A stretch of 64,000 nucleotides of DNA from Porpolomopsis calyptriformis (Eukaryota > Basidiomycota > Agaricomycetes > Agaricales > Hygrophoraceae): positions 372,001 to 436,000 of the forward strand of contig OX621169.1 of NCBI GenBank assembly GCA_951640195.1, written 5' to 3'. The notes below the pieces were generated by a model that had not been told where the DNA came from, searched no databases, and saw nothing but the letters and a program-made list of their open reading frames with translations. Numbering within the stretch: the first letter of the stretch is position 1; every line of letters begins with the position of its first letter. Shown in pieces: positions 41,848 to 54,263 of this stretch. Made by a program: the position numbers and the translations under genes.

Positions 41848-44109
41848 CTACATTTGTCCGTAGTCCATCAGGATGTCAGGTATCTCTGACATACTCTCAA
41901 TACGTTCCTGAAGCGAAGCTGGCTCAGGTTCAGGGATTGGTGAGCCAAGTGAAACTTGCTCGCTATCGCTGCCTGGCGGCGCAGCGCTGTCTTGTGAATC
42001 GCGCTGTGAATGGCATCACGAAGTGTGGGACAAGTCCCAGCCATGGGGTGGTCCACGCTCAGCAAGTGTGTATGTGATTTGTCCACGCCAAGTGAACAAG
42101 TTAGACGTATCAAACGCGTCTTGGGTGATAAGGCCCACAGATGGGGCGACAGACTCGTCATTAGATGAGATACGAGACTGGGGACATCGGCAAGGACATC
42201 CGTCTGGGAACCATGTGTCATTTCCGTCACGAAGTGATGAAGGAATGCCATTCCTTGCCAATGTATTACGCACAGACTCTCTGTATGTCTCAAGGGAGGA
42301 TAAGTCCGAGACATTACCCTGGAGGGTGTCCTCGAGCCATTGAAAGGCATAGACAAAGGCGTCGTCCACCTGTTCAAACGTCATGCCTTGTCCAGTGAAG
42401 AACGGAATGAGGGATTGTTCCGTGACATTGGATGATCCAGAGTACCAGGCTGGTTCTCCGGTGGGTTCCACAATGGACAGGTTCAATCCCATCACAAGTA
42501 AGCAATAGCGGCCAGGCATTCCAAACAGGAGGGCCACCGCTCTGATGTATTGTGACCATATCTGGTCAGCGTCTGTCGATGATCCGGCGGGAGCACAGGT
42601 CTTAGGTGACTTTGGTTTGTGTCGACTAACCAAAAGCATCCCATGGAGGCTTCGCAGTGAAATGCTGCCATCTCATTCTAAGTGCACTCCAGGGTGCGCG
42701 GCACGGCGGTTTATGTAGAACCAACGAGCCCACTCTTCTGGGGAGCTCGTGGCAGTTGGCTGAGACAGGTTGATCTGTCCAGGCACAGAAGAAGTCAGCA
42801 CCTGTACAGGTGCATCGGTGGAATCACCTGAAGCCCAGGTGGGAACTCTCCAATTGGTTAACGCAACGCATTGAGCATCCGTTCTACTCTCTCAAGGAGT
42901 CGCCTGCGCTGTCGTGACGAACGATTGCACAAGTTTGAGAGCCTTGTTATTGCCCGATTCTTGGGCTTGAATGAACAGAGTGCGCCATTGGCGTGTGTTG
43001 ACTGGGTATCTGCAGTCATCTGCAGATCGAGTTCCACATGGAGGGGGTAATCCCATCGCTTCGTTTTGTCGCGCTGCTTCAGCGCTTGCGCCAACCTGGA
43101 CAGTCTGGTCAATGGGTGAGTAATGGGCCCCAGCAGGGATGCTAGGCCAAGCAGTAATAGTCGAGCGCTTCTTGCGCTTCTTGATCATCTTGCCACTAGG
43201 GCCAGATTGATTATTCACTCCCAGATCTGGGAGGTTTGGGAACTCAACATATGAGGTGGGTTGAAGGTGAGCCTTCAGTTCCTCATTCTCTCAAATGATT
43301 TGAGGGAAGCATCTCTTGATGTATGCGTTATCCTCCTTGTCAAGGTCTTTGAACATCGGGCCACAGCCCGCTAACTCATTGTCCGAGTATGGATCGAAAT
43401 GTTCCATATCGGCTCTTTGTCGAGCCTCTTTGTCAGTTTCTTTTTCCTTGCCCTTGTCTTGGGCAGAGGGGTTCTTGGTCACAGGGCTGGCTGCCCTTGT
43501 GTATTCTGATGATCGCGAATGCGATCCCTCAGTATGGGAGCACTTGTGCTTTCCTAGCGATTCGGCTTCGCTAGTGTCATTAGACTTGTTCAGCTTGGCT
43601 ATAAGCTGATTGGCTTGATAAAGCTTGTCTTGAGTTTGTTCATAATGAGCGCGATAGTAATCACCATCGTCTTGAGCCTTCTCAAGTGAGACAGTTAGGT
43701 TTCGGATCTCTGTGATGAGTTCCTCTTAGTGTGCCTTGCGGCAGTCATCGAATGCCTCTTTCAACGAGGCATCTTGGTATACGCTGTCTTCAACGACATG
43801 CATTACATAGTCTTTGCAGACTTTACACCTCCAGTGACTGGAGTGTATCGCGATGTTGATGGTGCTGTTACACACCCATGTTTTTGGGGGTAACTCTGAC
43901 AAGTTACTTGTGTTTTGTCGAGAGCGGTGCTCTCTCTCCCCTTCAGAAGAGGGCCTACGCCGTGTCTGGCACAGGGATCTGTTGACTTCATTGGGACCAG
44001 CCATTAGCTGATCCCCATCGTCTTCCACCATTTCCGGTGGTCTCGGGTCTATGGGGCGGGGGCTTGTTCTTACACTTGTGGGCGTGTTGTTTTCGTTCGA
44101 CATTGTCAT
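41848..44109 (-). pseudogene. Gypsy-2 accessory ORF (about 750 codons) between pol and 3' LTR
   Basis: One frame runs from MTMSNENNTPTS at 44109 to a stop at 41848, broken by stops near 43726, 43291, 42892, 42661 and 42016; four are TGA where CGA fits. Features in order: proline-rich N-terminus, a cysteine-containing segment (HWRCKVCKDYVMHVVED), a likely coiled coil (EELITEIRNLTVSLEKAQDD), a charged low-complexity region, and a C-terminal helical domain (GRYCLLVMGLNLSIVEPTGE, VDDAFVYAFQWLEDTL). No membrane anchor or signal peptide is evident, so it is not an obvious envelope. I do not recognise the family. Order and coherence of the frame show it was once translated. Confidence 0.7.
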
Positions 44110-44348
44110 ATGGGGTAGAAAATTTTCTACTATTGTTTTTTGTTTATCGTGCTTTTATACAAGTCACGCTTAGACTTGTGGCATCATTTTGGTGCCTCTA
44201 ATTACCCCAATTGGGGTGAGTCTGCCACTGGACCGGGTATGTCCAGTCCCTTGATTGCCGATTAAGGCAATTATCGGTCGCACTTGGTTTAGCACGCATA
44301 CGAGGTGTGCTTGTTGGCACGCCTCAAGGCTCTGAGTGCGGTCGGCAT

Positions 44349-47300
44349 TCAGTGCCTCTTAACTGGCCGTCTCGGCAGTTGATGAGGGGTATCTACACCC
44401 ATTAGGGTTAGATATTTATCTAGAGCACTAAGCTCTTTACACAACGAGATGGGCTCCCATGTCGTGTCTCCAAGGTTCCAACAAACCTCCAGCTCAAGTT
44501 TTCGGTCGTCCCACCTATGGCTGACTATTTCGTCAACTAACCATTCGGTTTGAAGTGGTTCACTGAAGTCATAAGCGTCTACTGACGCTCGGTTAGGGAA
44601 TAACGCATCATTGTTCGGATGGTGCAGATGCAGCAAATTTATGTGAAAGCGCGGATGAATCCGTCACTTTGCGAGCTTGTTGGGGAGTTCCAACTCATAG
44701 TTGGATTCATTAGGAAAGGCCCGTATGACTTTGTATGGCCCAATGAACCTTGGCAGTAGTTTCCCTGCTCTACCTTGCGGTAGTTTAAGGTTCTTAGTCG
44801 ATAGGTACACGAAGTCGTTTACTTTAATCGATGGTTCTTCCCTTCTACACTGATTAGCATAGTGTCTTTGAAATACGCGATGTGCAATGATCACATCGTG
44901 AGCAGCTGCCAGATTCTGCAGTGCTTGTTGAGCAAATGCTTGGACACCTGGCGGTGTCTCAGCAGTATTTTCTACCTGCTTAATCATAGTGGGCATATAT
45001 GCTCTATTCAGCTTGAACGGGGCGAAGCCTGTAGCTTCACTGATACTCACGTTAATCACAAATTTGGTTATCAGGATCTTTGCGATCCAGTCTCGTTGAT
45101 CCGAGCTTATGGTTGCTCAGAGGATTTGACCTATTGAACAATTAGCTCATTCAGTTGCGCCATCTGTCTGAGGATGGAAAGATGTAGACATCAATAGTTT
45201 AGCTCCTAAGAGCCTGTGAAGTTTGCTCCACCATTTGGAGGTAAATTTCGAGTCTCTGTCCAAGACTATACTTTTGGGAAGGCTATGAAGCCTTACTACT
45301 TCTTTTAAGTAGATCCATAAAAGCTCTGACGCTTTCATTTTGGTATTCACTGGAATTAGGTGGATCATTGATGTCATTCGACAAATGACTACCCAAAGGT
45401 AATTGTACCCATCAATTTCGGGAAATGGACCAATAAAGTCCATTCCTATTGATTGCCATGGTTTCATGGGTATAGGTAATGAATGCAACAGTCCTGTTGG
45501 GCGCTGCATATCATCTTTCAACATTTGACAAGTCTGACACGACTTGTAGAATTGTTTAACGTGGCTAAATATCTTAGGCCACCAGTACCATTATCTTACG
45601 TAGTCGGCGGTACGTTGTGGACCAAAATGGCCCACTATTGAGTGTGCTTGATCAATGATCAGGCCGAAAATTGATTCTTGTCCCATCTTTGCAGATGGGA
45701 TACATAGTACTTCCTCTCCCCCCAAATTCTTGGACCAAATCAGGCCTTCACAGACAGTAAACGCCTTATGGTGATTAGGGTTCTCGAGAACCTTGCTGAA
45801 TAATGCATTGGATATGTATCCTCCGCGAATCGCTACTGTCAGCAATTCATCACGCTCTATACGAGCGCGCAAGTTCTCTCCCCATTTACGGGATTGGAAT
45901 ATTGTTGGGTCATCCGGGGATGATCTTAATTTTTTCATCGGTTCCATTTCTGGAATCGGAACTAGCGCGAGTGCTGCCACTTGCACATCTCTATCCTCTT
46001 CTCTTTCGAGAAGATGATTGCTTCGGTGTCGTTGAATGTCTTCAATGACCTGGATTGCCTTCATTTCGATGGCTCCAGTATTAATTTTGTTTAGATGATC
46101 CCAAGGGAGATCATCCTTTTCTGGGTCTAGATGTATATCTACATCTATGTATTCGCTCATAGGATGAGCATCATACCATGTATCACTTTCATAATAATGT
46201 GACAATGCATCGGCAACTTTATTCAGTTGCCCTTTGACATATGTTATGTCAAAGTCAAATCTTGACAGGTATTCCATCCAATGAGCTTGTCGGCTAGACA
46301 GGCATCTTTGCGTCTTGAAAAACTCAAGAGCTTGATGGTCGGTCACAACGTGAACCCGATATCCTATCAGCTTGTCCTCCCATTTAAGGAGGGCTTCGAG
46401 TATTGCGATCATTTCATGCTCGAACATACGATAATTCCGTTGAGCATCCGTAAACTTTCGCGACATAAATCCTGCTGGTCTGCAGGTTTGCCATGTAGGA
46501 CCTTGTCCATACATTGCGCCGACCCCATGTATTGAGGCATCGCAGATGACCCATATGGGTTCATCTTTCTTGTGACATATTGGCACTAGTATAGGTGTCG
46601 AGCAGCATATCTGCTTTATCGTTTCAAAGCATTTATCGTGGATTGGTCTCCACGCGAACGGTTGCCTGTTCACTGTCATGGCTGCTAACAGCCCTGTATA
46701 ACTTGAGATATCTGGCAAGAAATGTGCCAGATATTGCACGAGTCCTATAAATTTCTGGACATCGTTATAATTGCGCGGTTGTTGCCAATCGCATATTCTC
46801 ACCATTTTATTGGCGTCTGCATGTAGCCCTTTGTCATCTATCTTATGACCTAGACAGTCGATTACATCGGTATACAGTTCACACTTCTCCTCTTGGAGGT
46901 AGAACTTGTATTCTCATAGTTTACCAAACACGAGACCCAAGTGTTTTTCGTGCTCTGAGACGGAAGCACTATAGATGAATAGATCGTCTAGATAGGCATG
47001 CATGAATATGCCAATAAAATCTTGAAAGATCATTGTCATTACCCACTGGAACGTAGCGGGTGCATTGCAGTCTCCTATCTGCATTGTATGGCTCACGTAG
47101 GTGCCATATATAGTTGCAAATGTGCTTTTATGCACGTCTTCAGGTACTGTCCGTACCTGCTCATAAGTATCTGATAGGTCAATTTTTGACCTTATTGTTC
47201 TGCCGGCCACATCATATCTGATCTGGTCTTGGTCAGGAAAGGGTGTAACATCCTTCAAAGTATTGTCATTGCATTTACGACAATCAATTGGCATCCATAG

Positions 47301-50300
47301 AGTGCCATTCTTCTTTGGAATGCACAGTATCGGAGCTGCTTGTTTGGTTTGCACCGATTCCCACCATCCAGCGCGCATATACCGCGCGATCTTCACTATA
47401 AGCTGAGGCTTTAGCGAGTCCAGACATCTCAGAAGGTAATAGTTGTACTTCTTATCTTCGTCGATAAGAGGTATGTGGTGATTGACACCACGTACCGGAG
47501 GCAATTCCTTGGGTACTCCGTGCATGATATCTTGGCATGCTTCAATCCATTTGGCTCAAAGGCGAGGTCTGTCCTCATGTGTTAGGGATGTTTTGGTCCT
47601 TTCATTCAGTTGAGCAATTTGAGCTACACTCAGTAGCATCTTTTCATTAGACCTGGTAGGGGTACTCTCTTTTATTTTCTTTGTGTTCACATCTGAACAC
47701 CTTTTCCTTGAAAACTCCTCAACAACCTCTTTTAGTTTGTCAGTTTCAGTGACATCCTGTCTGGACGTCTTCCCTGCAGAACCTTTCGGTTCTGCATCCG
47801 CTAGTCATTCAGCAGACCTTTGTTCAGTTTGTCACAGCGATTGTCTGCGCACGATTTCATCATTTTCCTCCCCTTCAGTTAGAGTGGGAGCGGCTACCCT
47901 GCAGACCATTATTTGGTTCGCGCTAGGCTCTAGCGTAATTTCGAATTCACGCATGAAACTGATGCCAATTATAGCGTCGAATCTGTCGATATTTACAATA
48001 TCGAAATAGTATTTCTTAGCGATACTTTCATATCACATGGGACAGTAAGTACTGTAGTTAATCTGTGATCTGCTACCGCGGCATCCTAGTTGGATCAGAA
48101 CAGGGTCCTTCAACTGATATATTTTCAAATTTGCAACTCTCACACATTCTGGGCTAATAGCATCAGAAGTGCTGCCTGTATCGAACATTACAACAGCTAT
48201 GAGGCCGTTTAATTCCATGCAAGCCACTAAAGGCCTTACTTTCGTGCTCAGCTTCGCTGGGTGGTCCTGCTGTCTGCTGGACTTATGAATCCATGGTTTG
48301 GGTTGAGTGTCCTCTTTGAACACTTGTTCGTCATTTATAGACACTATCAATTCACAAGTAGGGTTACTCGTTTCTCGGATTGAACGTATCTGTTCATTGA
48401 TGATGTTATTGTCGTCTTCCTCTTGTGAGTACTCCTCATACTCATCATATTCTTGGAGGTGATACTCTTCACCTTGTGATGTATACTGCGATCCTTGTAA
48501 AGGATCGTCCTCTTCTTCCTCAACTACGATTCTGTAGTTGTTGTGAAGCTTGTCTGCCTCTTGGTCATTCTCATCGATAGCGTCTTCTGCTACCATTTTG
48601 AATGCATCCTCCCCCTCTTGGATTGCTGCCATTCAGGGTTTCCCAAAATTGGGACATTTCAGATCGGTCGCATAGTGGCCAAATTTGCCACATGCATAGC
48701 ATTTCACACCAGACGATCCTGTCTGGTTCTTATTATATGCCGGCACCTGTGGCATTGGTTTACTTCCAGAACTGCTAGGTCTATTTGGCGGTGGTCTGTA
48801 AGGCTGACAGTTGTCAGTCAGTCTATATGGTCGGTATGGACCTCATTTGTTAGCGTACTTATTGTATGCTGGCTTCGAATATGATGGTGCCTCTTTATTT
48901 GTTATCTGATTTGTTGGTGGCCGCATATTCGCAGTTGCTTTAGGCTGACTGGTTACTCCAGATGTCGCCTTGCGTCACTCATCGTAGCGATGCTTTATTC
49001 AAATGCTCTCTTCAACACATCGAGCAACTTTGAGGATCGTCTCAAGTGACGAGGTTTCGGCGGTAATGCCTTTCTGGACAACTGCGTCAGTTATCCTTGC
49101 TGGTAGACCCAATAACAATTGGGTTTTAAACATATACGAGTCAGGCTCATGTATCATATGACCTGCATACCTCTCAAGGTCATAGAAAAACCCTGAGACA
49201 CCACCTTCCGTGGTGTACTTTCTTGAATAGAATTTTGTCGTAGCATCCTGTATGGATGCTCTATGAATGAACCGGTCGTACAGTCCGGTGATAACCTCTT
49301 TAAATGTCCATCGGTGTTTCTGCCTAGACATGCTGTCGACATTGTCGTTGAACCATTGTCTTGCTTTGTCTGCAAGATAAATAGCCGTTAAAGCGATACA
49401 CTCTGGCTCAGCATTAGGTCCAGTGTAGTTGGACAATTTCAACCATCTCAAGAATGATTGAAGCCACCCATTGAATTTCTTGATGTCCTCCTCACCGCTA
49501 TACTCTTTTGGAGTAGGCAGTTTAGGTGATGAGGTTCGGAGACCAGATAGGTTTCCTTTCAGTGGTTTGCCTACTTGTTCATCAATTAATTTATGATATT
49601 TACAATGAATGTCTCTGAGGTAATCAGAGTGTCGATCTTTCCCCTCATATTTATGAGGTTTACAGCTATGACTTCTGTGTCATATTGTTGTTTTTGATGT
49701 CTGTTTAGACGTTCTCTTACTACCATGTCCGGTAGCATTGGATGGTCAATTCCTTGACTGGTCACTTCCAGTGTCTGTTGTTTCACTACGATCGGACTCA
49801 TCATCAGAAGACAATCCTTGATCTGGGTCATCTGAATCACCGTCATCTGACTGGTGATACCGCCTTCTATCTGAGGGTGGCCTGTGGTCTCAATTGGACC
49901 GCTCATTTTGTCTTTCTACCCATAAATCTATGGTTTCTCCAGAAGCATCGAAGGCGATGCCTTGATCGTCCAGGCTGGATCTTCCGGTTTCACGGATGTT
50001 GCTATTTCTCAACCTTTGGATAGCCACTCTATCCTTGAGTGTGAATGTGCCTGGTCTCAAGGCCGCTTCATTTTCTTGTTCAAATGATCTGTTCCAGTTG
50101 TTCCTTTTCTTACTTCCATGTCGATGTTTATCGACTCAATCAGCCGCGGCTTGCCATCTCTGATAGATGGAACTCACTTCGTCTTCTTGTCAAGGACGGC
50201 GAAGCTCAGCTTCCGCTTGTTGCAGAAGTTCGTCTTCTTCGTCCCTATCCGGACGAATGGTTTTATCCATCTTATTTCAATGGGTGTTGTTGCTATTCTT

Positions 50301-51017
50301 ACACACCATAACCTTGTTAAGGTCATTGGCTAGCTTCATGAATTCATCACAACTAATTCCACCTGTTCTTGTCTGAACGAGTGCATTGACCCTATCAACT
50401 ACATTGGAGAGCCTCTCGCTCGGTGCCTCGCAGTTCTGCAGGCGCTTTTCTTTTTGTCTCTTAGTACAGGTCACAGTTGACATCTGACTGGGTGTGGGCG
50501 ATGGGTCTCGTCGCTCATATTGATCATCTATTTCATTACGCTGTAATAGATTTAACATTTGATGAATGTATACTCATTCATTCAGGTTTCGTGATGAGGA
50601 AGGGACTCCTGTCCTTGTTTGACCCTCCGTGAGGGTGTGCATTAATGTATCGAGCATTGGGTCGATTGTCATACTTACACACCGACTTGTCGTTGGCGAT
50701 GACTCCTCTCTTTCCATAAGTTGGGAACTGCTATCATCTAAGTTGGCACGATGTCTTTGTTCACTCTGGGGTGAATTTATGGCCAACACTGGCTGTCTTT
50801 GGGTGTCGCTGAGGTCATGACGTGGCATGCCGGAATCAGTGACAGCGCTTGTCTGCGCTGTTCCCGGGTCGTCGTCGTCAGGCAGTTTGCCTTGCGAGTT
50901 GCGCGCCGTTGAGGCCCACGTGATTCGAGTCTTTGTATGGGTCTTCGTCATTGACGGAGGCTGTGTTGTTGACAGGGAAGCTTTTTCAATCAAAGTTGAT
51001 TTACACAGATATTCCAC
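44349..51017 (-). pseudogene. Gypsy-2 Gag-Pol polyprotein with chromodomain, multiple nonsense codons
   Basis: All recognisable parts lie in one minus-strand frame of about 2,220 codons: a gag domain (LADKARQWFNDNVD, near 49340), a CCHC-like knuckle (CYACGKFGH, near 48690), protease DTGST (near 48180), RT with YLDD (near 46985), RNase H (VICDASIHGVGAMYG), integrase (IGMDFIGPFPEIDG, LDRDSKF) and a C-terminal chromodomain (EWLVDEIVSHRW, DTTWEPISL, near 44540). Stops interrupt it, for example near 46911 and 45592, mostly where CGA, CAA or CAG would fit. A chromodomain is known to steer integration toward methylated histone H3. The single gag-pol frame differs from Gypsy-1. Confidence 0.88.
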
Positions 51018-51042
51018 AATTTCTTGTGGATGTGCAAAAAAG

Positions 51043-51238
51043 TGTAAAGGGTTGGGGATAAGTTATCACACTTTGCTCAATACCAGGATATGCACAGAAC
51101 CAATGTATTGGGGCAATCTGGTATAAGCGGGAGTGGGATGTAAACTTGTTGTTTACCTAAGCGTAACCAGTACTTAAGGTATCCAGTACAAATACATACA
51201 AACACAGCACAGTGGCTGTATGTAACATATCTGTTACA
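51043..51238 (-). repeat. Gypsy-2 5' LTR
   Basis: 196-bp direct repeat of 41512-41707. Just inside it (minus strand) a short hairpin CCACAAGAAATTGTGG occurs where a tRNA primer site would be expected; no clear primer site is seen. Confidence 0.92.
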
Positions 51239-51660
51239 CCAGTGTTCAGGCTTGGGACCAGCAAAAGGGAGAGGGTGCCCCCAACGATCGGAACTCCAAT
51301 CGACTGGCTCTTCCAAAGGGAGTTGGGAAGTAGAGGGGCATCATCATCCCAAGCTAATAAAAGGAAAAGCCTATTATCAACAAACACAGACTAATAAAGA
51401 CAAAACAAAGCACTCACCAAGTGGATCCTCCATCAGGCCACAAGCATGCTGGATTGGCCAGCGAACAAACAGACACTTCTTGACTTTGTGCTTGCCACCG
51501 CAAGCGAAGCAGGAGAAGGATGACTAACAGAGATCGGCATCAGAAGGAATACACTGAAGATAGTAGTGGAACGAATCACAATCAAGGAAGACAGGGGCAG
51601 TGCAGTGCACCACCCCAGATTGCTTGAAGAATCAAACATAATAGCCTTGATGGGAGGGAG
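51239..51660 (-). pseudogene. Unrecognised gene, 5' part, split by Gypsy-2
   Basis: On the minus strand the segment WGHPLPFAGPKPEHW reads into the Gypsy-2 insertion and joins the 3' part at 41511 in frame. Upstream exons are unclear: a GT-AG intron near 51395-51370 is plausible, and a frame near 51639 begins MFDSSSNLGWC, but phases do not all agree. I do not recognise the product. Confidence 0.4.
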
Positions 51661-52489
51661 TCATGATGATTGATGAAGATTGAACTAAAGCATAGGGATA
51701 CAACTCCACACCTTTTATATGTCCATGAACAAAGGGAAGACCAAAAGGAGGTTCCTCAGTCAAAGAAGAGAAACCTGATATGCCAGACAAGAGATAGAAA
51801 CAATGGCAATCTCATGACCAGAAGAACAATAGGAACCAGTCATGAGACAACACAGCCTAATGCTGTGGAAAGCTGTGCCCAATAGAATTGAGTTATCAGA
51901 AGCACACAGCCTTCCGCAGTATGACTAGGAATAATGACAAACCTTAATCGAAGGCTGTGAACAATAGAAAATGGGGTGACTGCAGAAGCTGACTCATAGT
52001 GACTCCTATTTTAGAAATACTATATAAACCCTGAGGGTGAAGCGGATCATCACTTCGTCCTCCTGTGAGATTACTTGTAGTAGCATGAATGCAATCAGAA
52101 TCATCAGACTTCTTTTCTATCAGAACAAGAAAAGAGAAACATAAACTCATAACTTTTGAGCCAACTGTTCATGCCTCTATTCCCTAAACTCTCAGCAGAG
52201 GCACGCAATGGATTTAACCCACAACAGAACTTCTTTATAGAAGTTAAACTTAACATGGGAGGAATAATTACCCTTTATGAAGATGTCCCAGGCAGAACCT
52301 TTTTCTATATCCTTTTAGACCTATTAAGCTCCAAGGGCTGCCTTGTGGTCAATGAAAAGACTTGCAACTCCAGTTGTGACATATGCAAGGTTAATGAATG
52401 AGCAAATGCAAGTACAGAGCTTAAATCAGCTAGGCTAGTAAGTATTATTTTATCATATACTCACATCCAATACTACATTAAGATCATCT
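51661..52489. other. Intergenic or decayed element sequence with promoter-like motif
   Basis: No convincing gene. A TATA-like CTATATAAACC at about 52018 is followed by a CT-rich stretch and an ATG near 52085, resembling a promoter or an LTR. An 81-residue frame at 52156-52401 (starting MSQLFMPLFPKL) matches nothing I know. Confidence 0.3.
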
Positions 52490-53420
52490 AGCTATGGCTC
52501 AAAAGGTGCTGTAGTCACTCTCAGCATGCTTATCAGACTCTTCCCTAGATATGCAACACTATCCCACACCATTGCACCAATTCCACTCCAATTATTTCTG
52601 TCAGAAATCCTCCTTCTGCATACAATTATGCTTCTTACAGCAGATGACCTTGGGGTATCTCTGGAAAAAGCATGGGAAATCATAGAGAAGAGTTCTAAGT
52701 ATGGTGAAATGATCAATTCTGCTGATGATGATAGTAATGACACAATCCTGGATGAGATCCATCATGAAAATGTTTGGGTGTCAAAGAGAGAGTGAGAAGC
52801 ATACAAGCAGGTGCAGAGGTCAACTAGAGAAACAGTGGTGCATCTAATCCAGTTATAATCAAACTGTATCTCACTCAGATAGATGACTTCTTGCATCCTA
52901 CAAGAAGACAAAGGTCTGCATTTTTCCTATTGAGTCTCACACAGAATATACATTATTCATGAGTAGGAACCCTTGCGGAATGCTACCCTTGGGCCTTCAC
53001 ATTCAAGCACAACTCAAATCACACTGGCCAACTTCCCTGAAGTATCACTGCCATTTTTTATAGCCCATCTTAATCGCCCTGACAGATTATCACCATAGCC
53101 AAAGGTTGGAAACACGAAACAAAAACAGCCAACCATGAAACAAAAACAACTAGCCATGAAATGAAAACAACCAGCCACAAAATGAAAACTGCCAGCCAAC
53201 TCTGCTGACACTAATCCACATGGAGGCAAGAGATCTCAGCGTATTGCTGAGAAGGAGAACCGAGTGGTCACAAATATTGATCAGGATTTAGCTAAGGTGT
53301 GTATGTCTTTGAATCACTGTTCAAAGAACTAAGATTTTCTGGTTTTTATGCACACAGAATGCTCAATGCCTCAAAATTCATCTCCTGAGAGAGAAAATCA
53401 GTGAAGCTCTCAACAATTAC
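52490..53420 (+). pseudogene. Right part of an old TnpA-like transposon gene
   Basis: A frame at 52495-52795 reads SKGAVVTLSMLIRLF, then ADDLGVSLEKAWEIIEKSS and DTILDEIHHENVW. It parallels PKGAMIIKSTLLRMYNP and DQGCSYKTAWEEMDASRQ of the CACTA gene at 60340-60620, including a splice acceptor before the first exon. Later pieces (SQRIAEKENRVVTN, CLKIHLLREKISEALNN) follow to about 53420. It appears to be the other half of 39500-41000. Confidence 0.45.
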
Positions 53421-53799
53421 GAATCACAATTGCAAGCATAACCTGATACCAACACACAAGTGGTCAACGTGGAAGCCCTTAGCCCTCTACTCTTTCAAAC
53501 TCGTTTACTTCTATTCTGATGGTACACCAAGACATCTGGATACTTAGCAACCATACAACCAGTCATCAAAATTGCTGGTTCAAATTGTATATCCATGATC
53601 CATTGCATTCACAGATGCTTTTCAAGTTCCCTTATTGCATTCTCAGAACCAGACTACTGTATTTGCTCTCACCTAGCACAGTCAATCATCACCAATACCA
53701 CAACAACTGTATTCATCATGTAGATGCTCATCATCACATTGTTGCATTATTGTTATTGTAATATTGTAACCATAATTCCAAATTGTACATTTATAAGAC

Positions 53800-54040
53800 C
53801 GTTTATGAGAGGAAAAACCACTCTTTAATTGTGGGTAGCAAGAGTGGAAAAACCACTCATATAGCAGTGTATCAGACCTGCACTTAATTGGTTTTTCCAC
53901 TCTTATGCGATTGTCAAAACCACTCATTGATAAGTGGGTTTTTTGTCGGCTAACCACTTGCACACTCCATACAAATGGTTTTGACAATTGTCGGCAAGTG
54001 GCTTGAGCAATCATTTACATTGACTTTAATCCACACAGTG
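53800..54040. repeat. Subterminal repeat cluster, probably the end of an older CACTA-like element
   Basis: AACCACT-type motifs occur at least eight times in both orientations (AAAACCACTC, GAGTGG, AAGTGG). The stretch ends CCACACAGTG at 54040, seven bases before the younger CACTA element. CACTA elements carry such subterminal repeats and CACTG/CAGTG ends. The opposite end was not found. Confidence 0.4.
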
Positions 54041-54263
54041 GCGTATCACTGTGGGAAGTAAATTCACTAGATATCAGCGATTATGTCGCTGATTATGCAT
54101 GAATCAGCAATCTCACCGCTGATACCTGAGTTTACTTCTTTTCAGTGATCCTTGCTGATCGCTGATTTTCAGCAGGACACCGCTGATTTCAACATCGCTG
54201 ATTTCTACTCACTGAATTTCAGCGTTGGCGGATCACTGATTATATGCGGGTGTATTTTATATA

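Larger units (their letters stand above)
41512..51238 (-). mobile_element. Gypsy-2: 9.7-kb Ty3/Gypsy chromovirus-like element, decayed
   Basis: LTRs of 196 bp (41512-41707 and 51043-51238) start TGTAAAGGG and end GTTACA. CCAGT is duplicated outside both (41507-41511 and 51239-51243). A polypurine tract AAAGGGGGAGGA (minus strand, 41708-41719) abuts the left LTR, which is therefore the 3' LTR. The LTRs differ at about seven sites by eye, all transitions and several at CpG. Inside are a single gag-pol frame with chromodomain and a second long frame, both with nonsense codons. It is older than Gypsy-1. Confidence 0.93.
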
